Origin: an uncultured Bacteroidota bacterium
Lineage (GTDB): Bacteria > Bacteroidota > Bacteroidia > Flavobacteriales > Flavobacteriaceae
Direction: 5' to 3'
Assembly (NCBI GenBank): GCA_902536935.1
Contig: CACAZM010000016.1
Span: 1 to 39,027, forward strand
Length of the DNA stretch: 39,027 nt
In this document: piece after piece, positions 8,654 to 17,387 of the stretch
How positions within the stretch are numbered: position 1 is the stretch's first letter
Layout of the letters: every line of letters starts with the position of its first letter
Program-made: the position numbers and the translations under genes
The notes under the pieces: model-generated
Told to the model about the DNA's origin: nothing
What the model saw: the letters and a program-made list of their open reading frames with translations, nothing else
Database searches by the model: none

Positions 8654-10000
8654 TTATTCTCGAATTCGTAATGCTTCTTGAAATAAACTATTCCGAACCT
8701 CGTTTATTGTTGGCGATGGATTGGTCAGTAAATTGTTTTTTTCGTAAGGGTCACTAATTAAATCATAAACCGACTCTGTTCCATCGGCATCAACGATTAA
8801 TTTATACTGCGCATCTCTAACGGTATAACTCATATATCCATCTTTAGATTTTTCAGCATAAGCATATGCTCTTGAATGAACATCTGTTTCACTAAGCAAA
8901 GCGTGAAAACTTTTACTGTTGTGTTTTTCTGAAATAGGAGAACCTGCCATTTGCGCAATTGTAGTAAATAAGTCTGTTGATTGAATTAAAGCATTCTCAC
9001 GTTCACCTTTTCTTATTACATCTACTCCAGAGATAACCATAGGGACATTTATACCACCTTGAAAAATACTTCCCTTAGCTCTTCTAGTTCGATATGGAGA
9101 TTGAACAACTTGACTTGGCGTTCCGTTGTCTGCTAAGAATATCACAATAGTGTTCTCAAGACCATTTGGAATTGATTCAATAACTCGACCCAACTCAGTG
9201 TCAAGGGCTTCGATTGCAGAAAAATAATACGGCAAAGGGTTTGCTTCTATCATTGCTTCATCTTCTGACAAATTACCTTGATTATGTAAGTTTGTTGGAG
9301 CAAGGTGAAAAGGGGTGTGTGGTGCATTATATGCAAGCCATAAAAACCATGGCTTGGATCTTTGACTAATCCATTTAACCGCCTGGTTAGAAAGTTCAGT
9401 TGTAGTATAAGTGGTCACTCTTTCTCTTTCTCCATTCGTGACTCTACTCCAGTTTGTGTATGAAGACACACCTCCTCCAATAATGCCAGAGTAATAATCA
9501 ACTCCCATGGAATTTGGATCAGTAATTGTATTTGATAAATGCCATTTGCCGATTAATGCTGTATCATAGCCCTCGTTTGTTTGATCTTTCAAAAAGTGGT
9601 GTAAAGACTCCTCATTTAATGAAATATCTTGCTCTACTTCCATTATACCGGTGTGGTACCCCAACTTACCGGTTAAAATGGAAGCTCTGGTTGGAGAACA
9701 AACAGAATAAGTCCATAAATTATCGAAAGTAATTCCACCAGCCATTAAGTTGTTAAGGATTGGTAATTGTGGCTTTTCCTGCCCTTCAGGGTAATTTGGA
9801 AAAGCATCTTTTCCCATATCATCTGCAATAACCAATAAAATGTTTGGTAAGGCACTTCCAAGTTTTTCTGATTCTTCAGAGTGGTTTGCTGGTTGTTTTT
9901 CGCAGGAAATAAAAATAAAGATGATTAGTAGTATAAAGATTCTATACTGAGCTACAAACCCTTGCTTGTAATTTTTGGTAAGGCGCATAATTGGCGTCAT
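8654..10000 (-). CDS. Sulfatase (arylsulfatase-like) lipoprotein
   Basis: Alkaline-phosphatase-superfamily sulfatase. The motif SVCSPTRASILTG has the C-x-P-x-R core in which the Cys becomes formylglycine. NILLVIADDMG gives the N-terminal metal-binding Asp pair, and IVIFLADNGT gives the C-terminal Asp-Asn. The N-terminus has a hydrophobic stretch ending IFISC, a lipobox. The start is uncertain: 10000 leaves 2 bases after the upstream stop, while 10024 would overlap the upstream gene by 22 bases and 9988 is also possible. Marine flavobacteria use such enzymes to desulfate algal polysaccharides; the substrate cannot be read from sequence. It is in an operon with the YHYH protein. Confidence 0.85.
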   Translation of the reverse strand: MTPIMRLTKNYKQGFVAQYRIFILLIIFIFISCEKQPANHSEESEKLGSALPNILLVIADDMGKDAFPNYPEGQEKPQLPILNNLMAGGITFDNLWTYSVCSPTRASILTGKLGYHTGIMEVEQDISLNEESLHHFLKDQTNEGYDTALIGKWHLSNTITDPNSMGVDYYSGIIGGGVSSYTNWSRVTNGERERVTTYTTTELSNQAVKWISQRSKPWFLWLAYNAPHTPFHLAPTNLHNQGNLSEDEAMIEANPLPYYFSAIEALDTELGRVIESIPNGLENTIVIFLADNGTPSQVVQSPYRTRRAKGSIFQGGINVPMVISGVDVIRKGERENALIQSTDLFTTIAQMAGSPISEKHNSKSFHALLSETDVHSRAYAYAEKSKDGYMSYTVRDAQYKLIVDADGTESVYDLISDPYEKNNLLTNPSPTINEVRNSLFQEALRIRE

Positions 10001-10002
10001 TT

Positions 10003-10980
10003 TTAAACACCCCCTTTTAAACAACGTGTAAAAAAGGGGAAATCATCCGAAACAACATAGTAATAAATTCCATTTGGAAATTCAGGAGTAGTGCCAAACC
10101 TTCCGTTACATTCATCTAAATCTCCAAGGCCTTCTATATATTCATAGTCTTGAGTAAATGCACCCATTGGAATGGGTTTATTGATATTATTTGTTTGATT
10201 TGGTCCGCCGAGAATAGCTGTTAATGTATTTGGTCGATTTTCATCAGCTTGAGATTTCAATCTATAGCTAGTTGTTAATACTTTTAATTGACTTTGTGAA
10301 TCTTCAGGATTAGAGTAGCCATACCTTGCATAAACAGGAAAGCCATCAGATGCCCATCCGATTAGGATCATGCCATCGTTACCTCCTAAAAAATCAATAA
10401 GTAATTCAGGCATTCCGTGATAATGATAAGCACCATTGGGCTGGACATGTGCGTGATTCATATCATCTCCAAAATCAAAGGTATTATGTCCCAATGCTTC
10501 AATATTCCAGCTTCCTTCTCCACGGGCCAAACTACATTCGCCAGCATCATTGCATCTACCAGCAGTAGCCGGATCAAATTTTACGCTATTTAACGCATAC
10601 GCAATAGCCATGGCTGGACCAACCACCTCAAAACCATTTTCATATGTTATGGAAGGACAAAGTGTAAAACTTTTGTTAACATTCTGAACGCTAATGGTGT
10701 TAGGATTATTTGAATTAGGGAAGGTGCCTACCTCATGATTTGGAATGCCATTTCCGTTTAATATTCTGCTTGTTCCATCTGATGACCACGAATACTTGCT
10801 AAGCGCCAAAACAGATTCGTCATCATTATAAATTTCTTCATCAATATTTACCAAAATATTTGCTGTAGAAGTTCCTGTTGAACAATTTGTAGCTTCTTCA
10901 TCAATTCGCGATAAAGACTCATTGTTGTCACAAGACATGAATAACAATCCAATTAGGATAATTCCAATTCTAAAAGTCAT
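10003..10980 (-). CDS. YHYH-domain lipoprotein
   Basis: 325 aa. The N-terminus MTFRIGIILIGLLFMSC is a lipoprotein signal. The domain-defining sequence NGAYHYHGMPELLIDFLGG is present, followed by IGWASDGFPVYARYGYS, both diagnostic of the YHYH family (PF14240). The biochemical role of this family is not established. It is the first gene of a two-gene operon with the sulfatase; the intergenic distance to the sulfatase is 2 bases or an overlap. This placement suggests a function in the same polysaccharide or sulfated-compound process, which is inference. Confidence 0.85.
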   Translation of the reverse strand: MTFRIGIILIGLLFMSCDNNESLSRIDEEATNCSTGTSTANILVNIDEEIYNDDESVLALSKYSWSSDGTSRILNGNGIPNHEVGTFPNSNNPNTISVQNVNKSFTLCPSITYENGFEVVGPAMAIAYALNSVKFDPATAGRCNDAGECSLARGEGSWNIEALGHNTFDFGDDMNHAHVQPNGAYHYHGMPELLIDFLGGNDGMILIGWASDGFPVYARYGYSNPEDSQSQLKVLTTSYRLKSQADENRPNTLTAILGGPNQTNNINKPIPMGAFTQDYEYIEGLGDLDECNGRFGTTPEFPNGIYYYVVSDDFPFFTRCLKGGV

Positions 10981-11079
10981 TTGCTATTAGTTTGATTTTT
11001 AGACCTCCAAAAACTAAAAAAGTTCTGTGTAATAAAAAAATATCATGCAAAATAAAAAATTATTCTTTGGAATTAAGAG

Positions 11080-11153
11080 TGGAGAAGAAGGGATTCGAAC
11101 CCTCGACCTCTTGACTGCCAGTCAAGCGCTCTAGCCAACTGAGCTACATCCCC
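11080..11153 (-). tRNA. tRNA-Ala (anticodon GGC)
   Basis: The reverse complement folds as a 74-nt tRNA: acceptor GGGGATG pairing with CTTCTCC (one U-U mismatch), a D arm GCTC...GAGC, and an anticodon stem CTTGA/TCAAG with loop CTGGCAG, giving anticodon GGC. The T arm is GAGGG/CCCTT with loop TTCGAAT and the discriminator base is A. The CCA end is not encoded. No attachment-site-like duplication of its 3' end was seen nearby. Confidence 0.93.
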
Positions 11154-11208
11154 TTTTGCTTTAATTATTATTAATTAAAAAATATCTGATTCTCTATCAA
11201 CTTTAAAT

Positions 11209-11547
11209 TTAATTTTTTCTTGCGTCGATAAAACTTTTTATAAAATAAATCATTGCAATTGTATTTGTTAATATCATAACTAAAACCCTTAAAAGTCCAA
11301 TACCTCCAGACTCTAAAGATTTTGGTAATCGCATTCCTACTAAGGCAATTAATATCAGTAACGTTACTAAAACAGCAATATGCGCTATTATTTTATTTTG
11401 ATTTTTAACTCCATTTGAACATGCAATTAATATCAATCCAAATACTACAGGGATAAAAGCAGAATATGAGGTTGTATCAAAATATCCCCATAAGCCAAAT
11501 ATAATTAAGGCTAAAGAATTTATTAGGTTGGCTTTGTATGCGTTCAT
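11209..11547 (-). CDS. Small integral membrane protein, four predicted helices
   Basis: 112 aa with four hydrophobic segments (around residues 10-25, 29-45, 54-72 and 84-105), short loops and a basic C-terminus (SFIDARKN). The arrangement suggests a small cytoplasmic-membrane protein with both ends inside. No named family recognised with confidence. It stands alone between tRNA-Ala and the DUF1643 gene, all on the minus strand. Confidence 0.65.
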   Translation of the reverse strand: MNAYKANLINSLALIIFGLWGYFDTTSYSAFIPVVFGLILIACSNGVKNQNKIIAHIAVLVTLLILIALVGMRLPKSLESGGIGLLRVLVMILTNTIAMIYFIKSFIDARKN

Positions 11548-11598
11548 TATTTTTATTTTGAGTTAATTATTATGTGATTTTTGTCTTTTTTCTAAAAA

Positions 11599-12141
11599 TT
11601 AATCTGAAAAACAAGAATTAAAGCAACTATTTTTTTCAAAAAAATATTTTTTTAGTTTTAAATTACTCTTTAAATATAGAGGGTGTTTTGGAATTTTATT
11701 TTTTGACATTGAAATATAGTATAATTTATCTTTTACATCAAAAAAAAAATCATCTGGAATCCCTAGCTTTTTTACAATTTGAAAATTTCCCCAAGCACAA
11801 ACAATTCTAGTACATTTTTTTGACATCTCGCTTAGATTCGATTTATTTTCTAAATGTGAAGTTGATAATGACTGTAATAGTGATTTAGGTTTTGTGGAAA
11901 TTAGTGGATAAAGATTCCCAATATAAAATCCACCATAACCCCAATTTTTTGTAAAATTAGCACAGCGTCTTATCGTAGGGTCATCATGATGAGCATCAGC
12001 AGAAGATGGATTCAACATTAAAAACATAATTATTGGAAGTTGTTCATCCCATAATCTCCACAGCTGAAAACGATATTTTTTACATGGACTAAATTTAGCG
12101 CCTCTATTTATTTGTGTGGGTACCATTACATATATCTTCAA
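11599..12141 (-). CDS. DUF1643 family protein
   Basis: 180 aa. The block MFLMLNPSSADAHHDDPTIR, followed by RCANFTKNWGYGGFYIGNLYP and VCAWGN, is characteristic of DUF1643, a cytosolic family of unknown function that often occurs singly in accessory locations. The upstream FSPCKKYRFQLWRLWDE also fits. The C-terminus is Lys/Phe/Cys-rich (FFEKNSCFNSCFSD), and the gene is more A/T-rich than the neighbouring esterase and GH15 genes, so horizontal acquisition is possible. No signal peptide is seen. Confidence 0.8.
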   Translation of the reverse strand: MKIYVMVPTQINRGAKFSPCKKYRFQLWRLWDEQLPIIMFLMLNPSSADAHHDDPTIRRCANFTKNWGYGGFYIGNLYPLISTKPKSLLQSLSTSHLENKSNLSEMSKKCTRIVCAWGNFQIVKKLGIPDDFFFDVKDKLYYISMSKNKIPKHPLYLKSNLKLKKYFFEKNSCFNSCFSD

Positions 12142-12174
12142 TTAAAATGTAAACTATAAGTATTGATTTACACA

Positions 12175-13335
12175 TTAAGATTTTACTAATTTGAATGAAA
12201 TATCTTTTTCTTTTAAAATTAAGATATATACTCCCCTTTTTAAACTTTCAGTGTTAAAAAAATTATTATTTAATCTACTTTGGACTTTTCTTCCATGTAA
12301 GTCATATAGTTCAATTAAATCATTTTCAACTCCCTCAATTATAAAATGGTCATTAAATGGATTTGGGATTACTGAAATAGGCATCTGTAAATCTTGAATA
12401 TTCAAAGTATCGATCATTCCATTTATATCAAATTTTGATAAAAATTGCCAAATTTCATTATTTGCATTTACATCCATGTTCCCAGATGTTCCAGGCCATT
12501 CATGTCCGCCACCTATAATCTTCAGCTCTTGTACTTCAACACCACCCTGCCCATTTGACCATATTTTTCGTTGAACAGTACTTCCATCTGTAGTATTTGT
12601 GTTTGATACATCCGAAACTGATGGATTAGTTTCTGTTGAGTTATAATTTGTCCAATAATCTGTAATCTGATTAACTGACAAATAATACGAATCCAATCCC
12701 CAATCTAGACAACAGCCTTGATATAATGAGTGTGGATTAGTGTCACTAGTACCAGGTATCAACATAATTGCAGTTGGATGCTGAGGAGAACAATTTGAAA
12801 ACCCTAGATTAGACCTTTCAGATTCTGACAGCATACTTCCTGAAACAGATGCAATACCGGCTATTTTATTATTTAATCTACAAGCCAGTTCATAAGAAAA
12901 TACTCCGCCCTCAGAATAACCACATGCATATATTCTATCTAAATCAACAGAATAATTAGAATTAATTGAATTAATAATTGCATCAATAAACAGGGTCTCA
13001 TCTCTCGGTGCCCCACTGGTAGCTTTATCAATCCAAGAAATACTTCCAGTACTTGGGTCAGCAATCGCCTCAGGATAAATTAATATAAAATTATTTGCTT
13101 CAGCAAGTCCACGCATATCACTTGTATAGTTCATATATGATATTGGATCACCGCCTCCTCCATGAAAATTAAATACTATTGGTGTAGGGAGGTTTACTGA
13201 ATAATTATTTGGAACATATAAATAAAAACGCCTATCTATTTGATTATGATTTATAGTCTGAAATCCATCAAAAACTTGAGCAAATAGATTGTTATTAAAT
13301 GAAAATAAAAATCCCACTAAAAGAATATATCTCAT
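12175..13335 (-). CDS. Secreted esterase/PHB-depolymerase-like enzyme with T9SS sorting domain
   Basis: 386 aa. It has a signal peptide MRYILLVGFLFSFNNNLFAQ. The alpha/beta-hydrolase core is of the LpqC/polyhydroxybutyrate-depolymerase or CE1 feruloyl-esterase type, with an oxyanion segment FNFHGGGGDPISY, the nucleophile elbow CGYSEGG (Ser ~141) and a likely catalytic His in GGGHEWPGT. Residues ~310-386 form a type A T9SS sorting domain (VIPNPFNDHFII... LYDLHGRKV... GVYIL), so the enzyme is expected to be exported across the outer membrane and attached or released. The natural substrate could be an acylated polysaccharide or a polyester; sequence does not decide. Confidence 0.85.
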   Translation of the reverse strand: MRYILLVGFLFSFNNNLFAQVFDGFQTINHNQIDRRFYLYVPNNYSVNLPTPIVFNFHGGGGDPISYMNYTSDMRGLAEANNFILIYPEAIADPSTGSISWIDKATSGAPRDETLFIDAIINSINSNYSVDLDRIYACGYSEGGVFSYELACRLNNKIAGIASVSGSMLSESERSNLGFSNCSPQHPTAIMLIPGTSDTNPHSLYQGCCLDWGLDSYYLSVNQITDYWTNYNSTETNPSVSDVSNTNTTDGSTVQRKIWSNGQGGVEVQELKIIGGGHEWPGTSGNMDVNANNEIWQFLSKFDINGMIDTLNIQDLQMPISVIPNPFNDHFIIEGVENDLIELYDLHGRKVQSRLNNNFFNTESLKRGVYILILKEKDISFKLVKS

Positions 13336-13354
13336 AATTCAAATATAATTTTTG

Positions 13355-15127
13355 TCACTCATTAAAATTCAATGCATTGTCAATTAATGCCAAATGAGAA
13401 TATGCTTGCGGGAAATTCCCTAGAAGTCGTTTAGATTTAAAATCAATATCTTCACTAAATAACCCCAAATGGTTACTATGCGAAAGCAATTCATCAAACA
13501 ATGCTTTTGACTTTTCTTCTTCTCCAATTTGGAATAAGCTATTAATAAACCAAAATGTACAAACAGTAAAAGAAGAACTAGGTAATCCAAAATCATCTTC
13601 GTTTTTATAGCGATACAATAACCCTTCATGCATCAATTCCTTTTCAATTGCTTTTACCGTTTGAACGTATTTCTCATCTTTTCCGTCAATAAAACCATAA
13701 TATTCCATCAACAATACAGATGCATCTAAGTATTCTGAACTATATGACTGAGTAAAGGCTTCCTTATCTTCATGCCACGCATTAGTCATGATGTCATGGT
13801 GAATCTCATCGCGCAAAGCCGTCCACTTATCAACAGATTTACCTCCTTGAATCAAGTCTGAAATTTTTATAGCTCGATCAACCGCCACCCAACACAACAA
13901 TTTTGAAAACGTAAAATGCCGATCTTCTTTTCTAAACTCCCAAATCCCTTTATCGGGTGATTGCCAATTATTATTAACTACCCAGACAATCGACTTCACA
14001 ATCGACCACAACTCTTCGTGCTTCTCGTCGTCCTCAGGATAGGATTCAATTTGATAGTGAATCACATCCATAAGAATTCCATAAATATCATTTTGTTTTT
14101 GTATAAAGGCCGCATTTCCAATACGAACAGGTCGTGACCCTTTATATCCTTCGAGGTGATCTAAAATTTCTTCCGTCAGCATCTTTTCACCATTGATGCC
14201 ATACATTATTTGTAGCTTCTCATTTTTGTCTGGAATCAAATCGATAATGTATCGAATAAAGTTTTTGACAATCTGATTATGCCCCAGTTTGGCAATTACT
14301 TTTATCACCATAGATGCATCGCGAATCCAACAAAAACGATAATCCCAATTCCGAACCTCTCCTATGGTCTCAGGCAATGAGGTAGTTGCGGCTGCTAAAA
14401 CAGCCCCTGTTTTTTCATATGTCATCAATTTCAAGGTCATCGCACTTCTTAAAATCTCTTGATTGTAATTTGAAAATGTTGGGGTTTTATGGCACCAATT
14501 TAACCAATACACCTTGGTTCGTTCAAATTCAAACTGGGTTTGCTGCTGGTTTGGTACCTTAATTTTTTCGTTGTAGGATACCGTTACAAAATGATCTTTT
14601 CTCAATTGAATTTCTGAAGCGGAAAGAATATTGTCTTTATCAAAGTCTGTGTATAAAAACAAGGTGTCGTAGTGTTTGTCATCAACGATGCTAACGATAA
14701 AATTGTTTTTAACATAATTCTTGGTTTCTCCAATTGCATACTCCAGCCTTGGGTTGTATATGACCCGAAATGTAGGCGTTCCGCTCAAGTGCTTAAATAA
14801 CCTTACTATTTCGGGGGGAGAATAAAAAATACCATTCTCTTTTTTGAATCGAGGCATAAAATCGAGTAGCTCAAATGCGTCAGTACCGTTTGAAAAGCGC
14901 GTGCGAAGGATGCAAGTGTCTGCAATGTAAGACTGTGTTATTTTATAAGAAGCATCACATTCGACTTTAAAATTACCGCCTATCTTTTCATCTAAAATTT
15001 TACCAAAAACTGAGGGAGAATCAAATTGTGGTAAACAGCACCAATCTATTGAGGAATCTTCATTTATGAGTGCCGCAGATTTACAATTCCCTATTATACC
15101 TAAATTAAGACTGTCTTTCTTCTGCAA
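13355..15127 (-). CDS. Glycoside hydrolase family 15 protein (glucoamylase/trehalase-like)
   Basis: 590 aa, the usual length for the bacterial GH15 subgroup with an N-terminal beta-sandwich (NLGIIGNCKSAALINEDSSI... DWCCLPQFDSPSVFG). The catalytic (alpha/alpha)6 barrel carries RNWDYRFCWIRDA at residues ~259-271, the conserved substrate-binding motif. The protein has no signal peptide and is cytoplasmic. Related enzymes hydrolyse glucans or trehalose. Its gene is divergent from the trehalose synthase/phosphatase fusion with only 43 bases between the two start codons, so the two are probably co-regulated and this enzyme may degrade trehalose or a related glucoside. Confidence 0.88.
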   Translation of the reverse strand: MQKKDSLNLGIIGNCKSAALINEDSSIDWCCLPQFDSPSVFGKILDEKIGGNFKVECDASYKITQSYIADTCILRTRFSNGTDAFELLDFMPRFKKENGIFYSPPEIVRLFKHLSGTPTFRVIYNPRLEYAIGETKNYVKNNFIVSIVDDKHYDTLFLYTDFDKDNILSASEIQLRKDHFVTVSYNEKIKVPNQQQTQFEFERTKVYWLNWCHKTPTFSNYNQEILRSAMTLKLMTYEKTGAVLAAATTSLPETIGEVRNWDYRFCWIRDASMVIKVIAKLGHNQIVKNFIRYIIDLIPDKNEKLQIMYGINGEKMLTEEILDHLEGYKGSRPVRIGNAAFIQKQNDIYGILMDVIHYQIESYPEDDEKHEELWSIVKSIVWVVNNNWQSPDKGIWEFRKEDRHFTFSKLLCWVAVDRAIKISDLIQGGKSVDKWTALRDEIHHDIMTNAWHEDKEAFTQSYSSEYLDASVLLMEYYGFIDGKDEKYVQTVKAIEKELMHEGLLYRYKNEDDFGLPSSSFTVCTFWFINSLFQIGEEEKSKALFDELLSHSNHLGLFSEDIDFKSKRLLGNFPQAYSHLALIDNALNFNE

Positions 15128-15170
15128 ATTTCTATTTTTTACAATACATTGTGGATCAGTTTTCTATGTC

Positions 15171-17387
15171 ATGGCCAAGAATATTATTGTTTCAAATCGC
15201 TTACCCATCCAAATAACTAAGGTAGAAAATTCTTATAAATTTATCGCAACTACGGGAGGATTAGCTACGGGTTTGAAATCAGTGCATGAGCACGAGCATT
15301 CGTTGTGGGTTGGTTGGCCTGGGATTGGCATTGATGAAATTGAAAATGATGCCTGGGTTTCACTCGAAAAAAGCCTAGTCAAAAACAGCTATGCACCTGT
15401 ATCACTAAGCAAAAAAGAAGTCGATAATTTCTACTATGGCCTCGCCAATAAATGCCTTTGGCCACTCTTTCACTATTTTATTGAATTTTCGATTTTTAAC
15501 GAATCGCATTGGCAATCTTATGTGGATGTCAATCAAAAATTTGCCAATCGTGTACTTAAAAATATCGAAACAGGCGATACTGTTTGGATACATGACTACC
15601 AGTTGCTTCTTTGTCCTCAAATGATTAGAGACGTCCGTCCAGACGTGCACATTGGCTTTTTTCTACACATTCCGTTTCCATCTTTTGAGATTTTTCGAAT
15701 TTTCCCATGGCGTGAAAAACTTTTGAAGGGGATGCTTGGAGCTGATCTTATTGGCTTTCATACATTTGATTATGAAAGACATTTTTTGAGTTCAGTTAAA
15801 CGAATCTTACGCTTGGATGTAGACTTTAATCGTGTTGCAAACGGTCTTCGTGAAGTGGTTGTAAACACCTTTCCCATGGGGATTGATTACGACAAATTCC
15901 ATAATGCTGCCACCACTCATTTCCAGCAAAAAAACAGGGAAAAATCTGAACTGAAAAAACAACTTGAGCTTCATAAAAAAGGGGATGAATCTGGGAAGCT
16001 TATTCTCTCAATCGATCGGTTGGACTATACCAAAGGTGTGGTAAATCGTATCAAGGCATTTGATTTGTTTCTCACCAAATACCCCGAATATCAAGAAAAG
16101 GTTCGACTTGTGATGCTTACTGTTCCATCTCGCTCTGATGTTCCTGAATATATGCGTTTGAAAAAAGAAACCGATGAGCTAGTGGGGCGAATAAATGGGA
16201 AATACGCCACAGTTAATTGGACTCCGATATGGTACTATTATCGAGCAATGGATTTTGACGATTTGATTGACCTCTATATGACTTCCGATATTGCCATGAT
16301 TACTCCTGTGCGTGATGGGATGAACTTGGTCGCAAAAGAGTTTGTTGCGACTCGTGTTTCTGGTGATGGGGTTCTTATTTTGAGTGAAATGGCTGGTGCG
16401 TCCAAAGAACTTTTTGAAGCGGTTCTTGTCAACCCTTTCGACAGAAACGCAATGGCTGATGCGCTCAAGCATGCCATTACAATGCCTTTGGAAGAGCAAA
16501 AACGACGCAATGTAGAAATGCAAAAACGCCTGCGTCGCTACTCAGTCGAGTATTGGGCAAAGGAATTCATGCAGGCCTTACAGCTACATAGCGAATCGAA
16601 AGCAAATGTAAATACCCCAAAAGTTGATTCCAACAGCCAACATCACATTGTCGACGCCTTTCAAAACGCAGAAAGAAAAGCAATTGTTCTCGATTATGAC
16701 GGTACTTTAGTCTCATTTCACGAAAACCCAGAGGCTGCAATTCCTGACCAAAATCTAGTTGAACTGCTCCACTCACTCTGCCACCAACCCAACACTGACA
16801 TCGCCATTATCAGTGGGCGTGACCAAGCATTTATTGATAAATGGTTTGGAGATCTTCCACTTAGGTTGGTCGCTGAGCATGGGCACTATGTCAGACCTAA
16901 AGAAAAAAAATGGAGTGCTTCCACTCGTGGTGACAAACAATGGATGGATGATATCAAGCCTATTTTTGAATCCTTTATGGATCGAACACCTGGCACGTTT
17001 ATCGAAGAAAAATACAATAGTCTTGTATGGCATTACCGCAAAACAGATCCTGAACTTGCCGCTGGACGAGTGGTTGAACTCAAAACTGTATTGTCGAGTC
17101 TGATTTCTGATCAGCTAAGTATGATGGATATGGACAAAGCTCTAGAAGTCATTGATCGGCAAATTGACAAGGGAACAGCAGCTGCTGATATGATTGGGCA
17201 ACATCCCTATGACTTTATTTTGTGCATTGGGGATGATGTAACAGACGAAAATATGTTTAGTGCATTGCCTGATGATGCTTTTACCATCAAAGTAGGAAAA
17301 AAACCAACGATTGCTTCTTATTCAATTGCAGGGGTTTCAAAGGTTAAAGAACTTCTGAGTGCATTAATCGTGACCCCGTCGGCATGA
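15171..17387 (+). CDS. otsA-otsB: Bifunctional trehalose-6-phosphate synthase/phosphatase (OtsA-OtsB fusion)
   Basis: 738 aa from the ATG at 15171 (MAKNIIVSNRLP); in-frame codons upstream would run into the divergent GH15 gene. The N-terminal GT20 domain shows GGLATGLKSVH, WVGWPG, WIHDYQLLLCPQMIR, FFLHIPFPS, LSIDRLDYTKGVVNRI and DGMNLVAKEF. The C-terminal HAD phosphatase domain starts around residue 500 with AIVLDYDGTLVSF (nucleophile Asp ~508), then IAIISGRD and GDDVTDENMF (~686-695). It converts UDP-glucose plus glucose-6-phosphate to trehalose-6-phosphate and then to trehalose in one polypeptide. The gene overlaps the following acyltransferase-SGNH gene by 4 bases (ATGA). Confidence 0.95.
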   Translation: MAKNIIVSNRLPIQITKVENSYKFIATTGGLATGLKSVHEHEHSLWVGWPGIGIDEIENDAWVSLEKSLVKNSYAPVSLSKKEVDNFYYGLANKCLWPLFHYFIEFSIFNESHWQSYVDVNQKFANRVLKNIETGDTVWIHDYQLLLCPQMIRDVRPDVHIGFFLHIPFPSFEIFRIFPWREKLLKGMLGADLIGFHTFDYERHFLSSVKRILRLDVDFNRVANGLREVVVNTFPMGIDYDKFHNAATTHFQQKNREKSELKKQLELHKKGDESGKLILSIDRLDYTKGVVNRIKAFDLFLTKYPEYQEKVRLVMLTVPSRSDVPEYMRLKKETDELVGRINGKYATVNWTPIWYYYRAMDFDDLIDLYMTSDIAMITPVRDGMNLVAKEFVATRVSGDGVLILSEMAGASKELFEAVLVNPFDRNAMADALKHAITMPLEEQKRRNVEMQKRLRRYSVEYWAKEFMQALQLHSESKANVNTPKVDSNSQHHIVDAFQNAERKAIVLDYDGTLVSFHENPEAAIPDQNLVELLHSLCHQPNTDIAIISGRDQAFIDKWFGDLPLRLVAEHGHYVRPKEKKWSASTRGDKQWMDDIKPIFESFMDRTPGTFIEEKYNSLVWHYRKTDPELAAGRVVELKTVLSSLISDQLSMMDMDKALEVIDRQIDKGTAAADMIGQHPYDFILCIGDDVTDENMFSALPDDAFTIKVGKKPTIASYSIAGVSKVKELLSALIVTPSA

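Noticed and set aside
11080-11153. tRNA-Ala as the integration site of an island
   Set aside because: No duplicated 3' tRNA end or integrase was seen near it; neighbours look ordinary.
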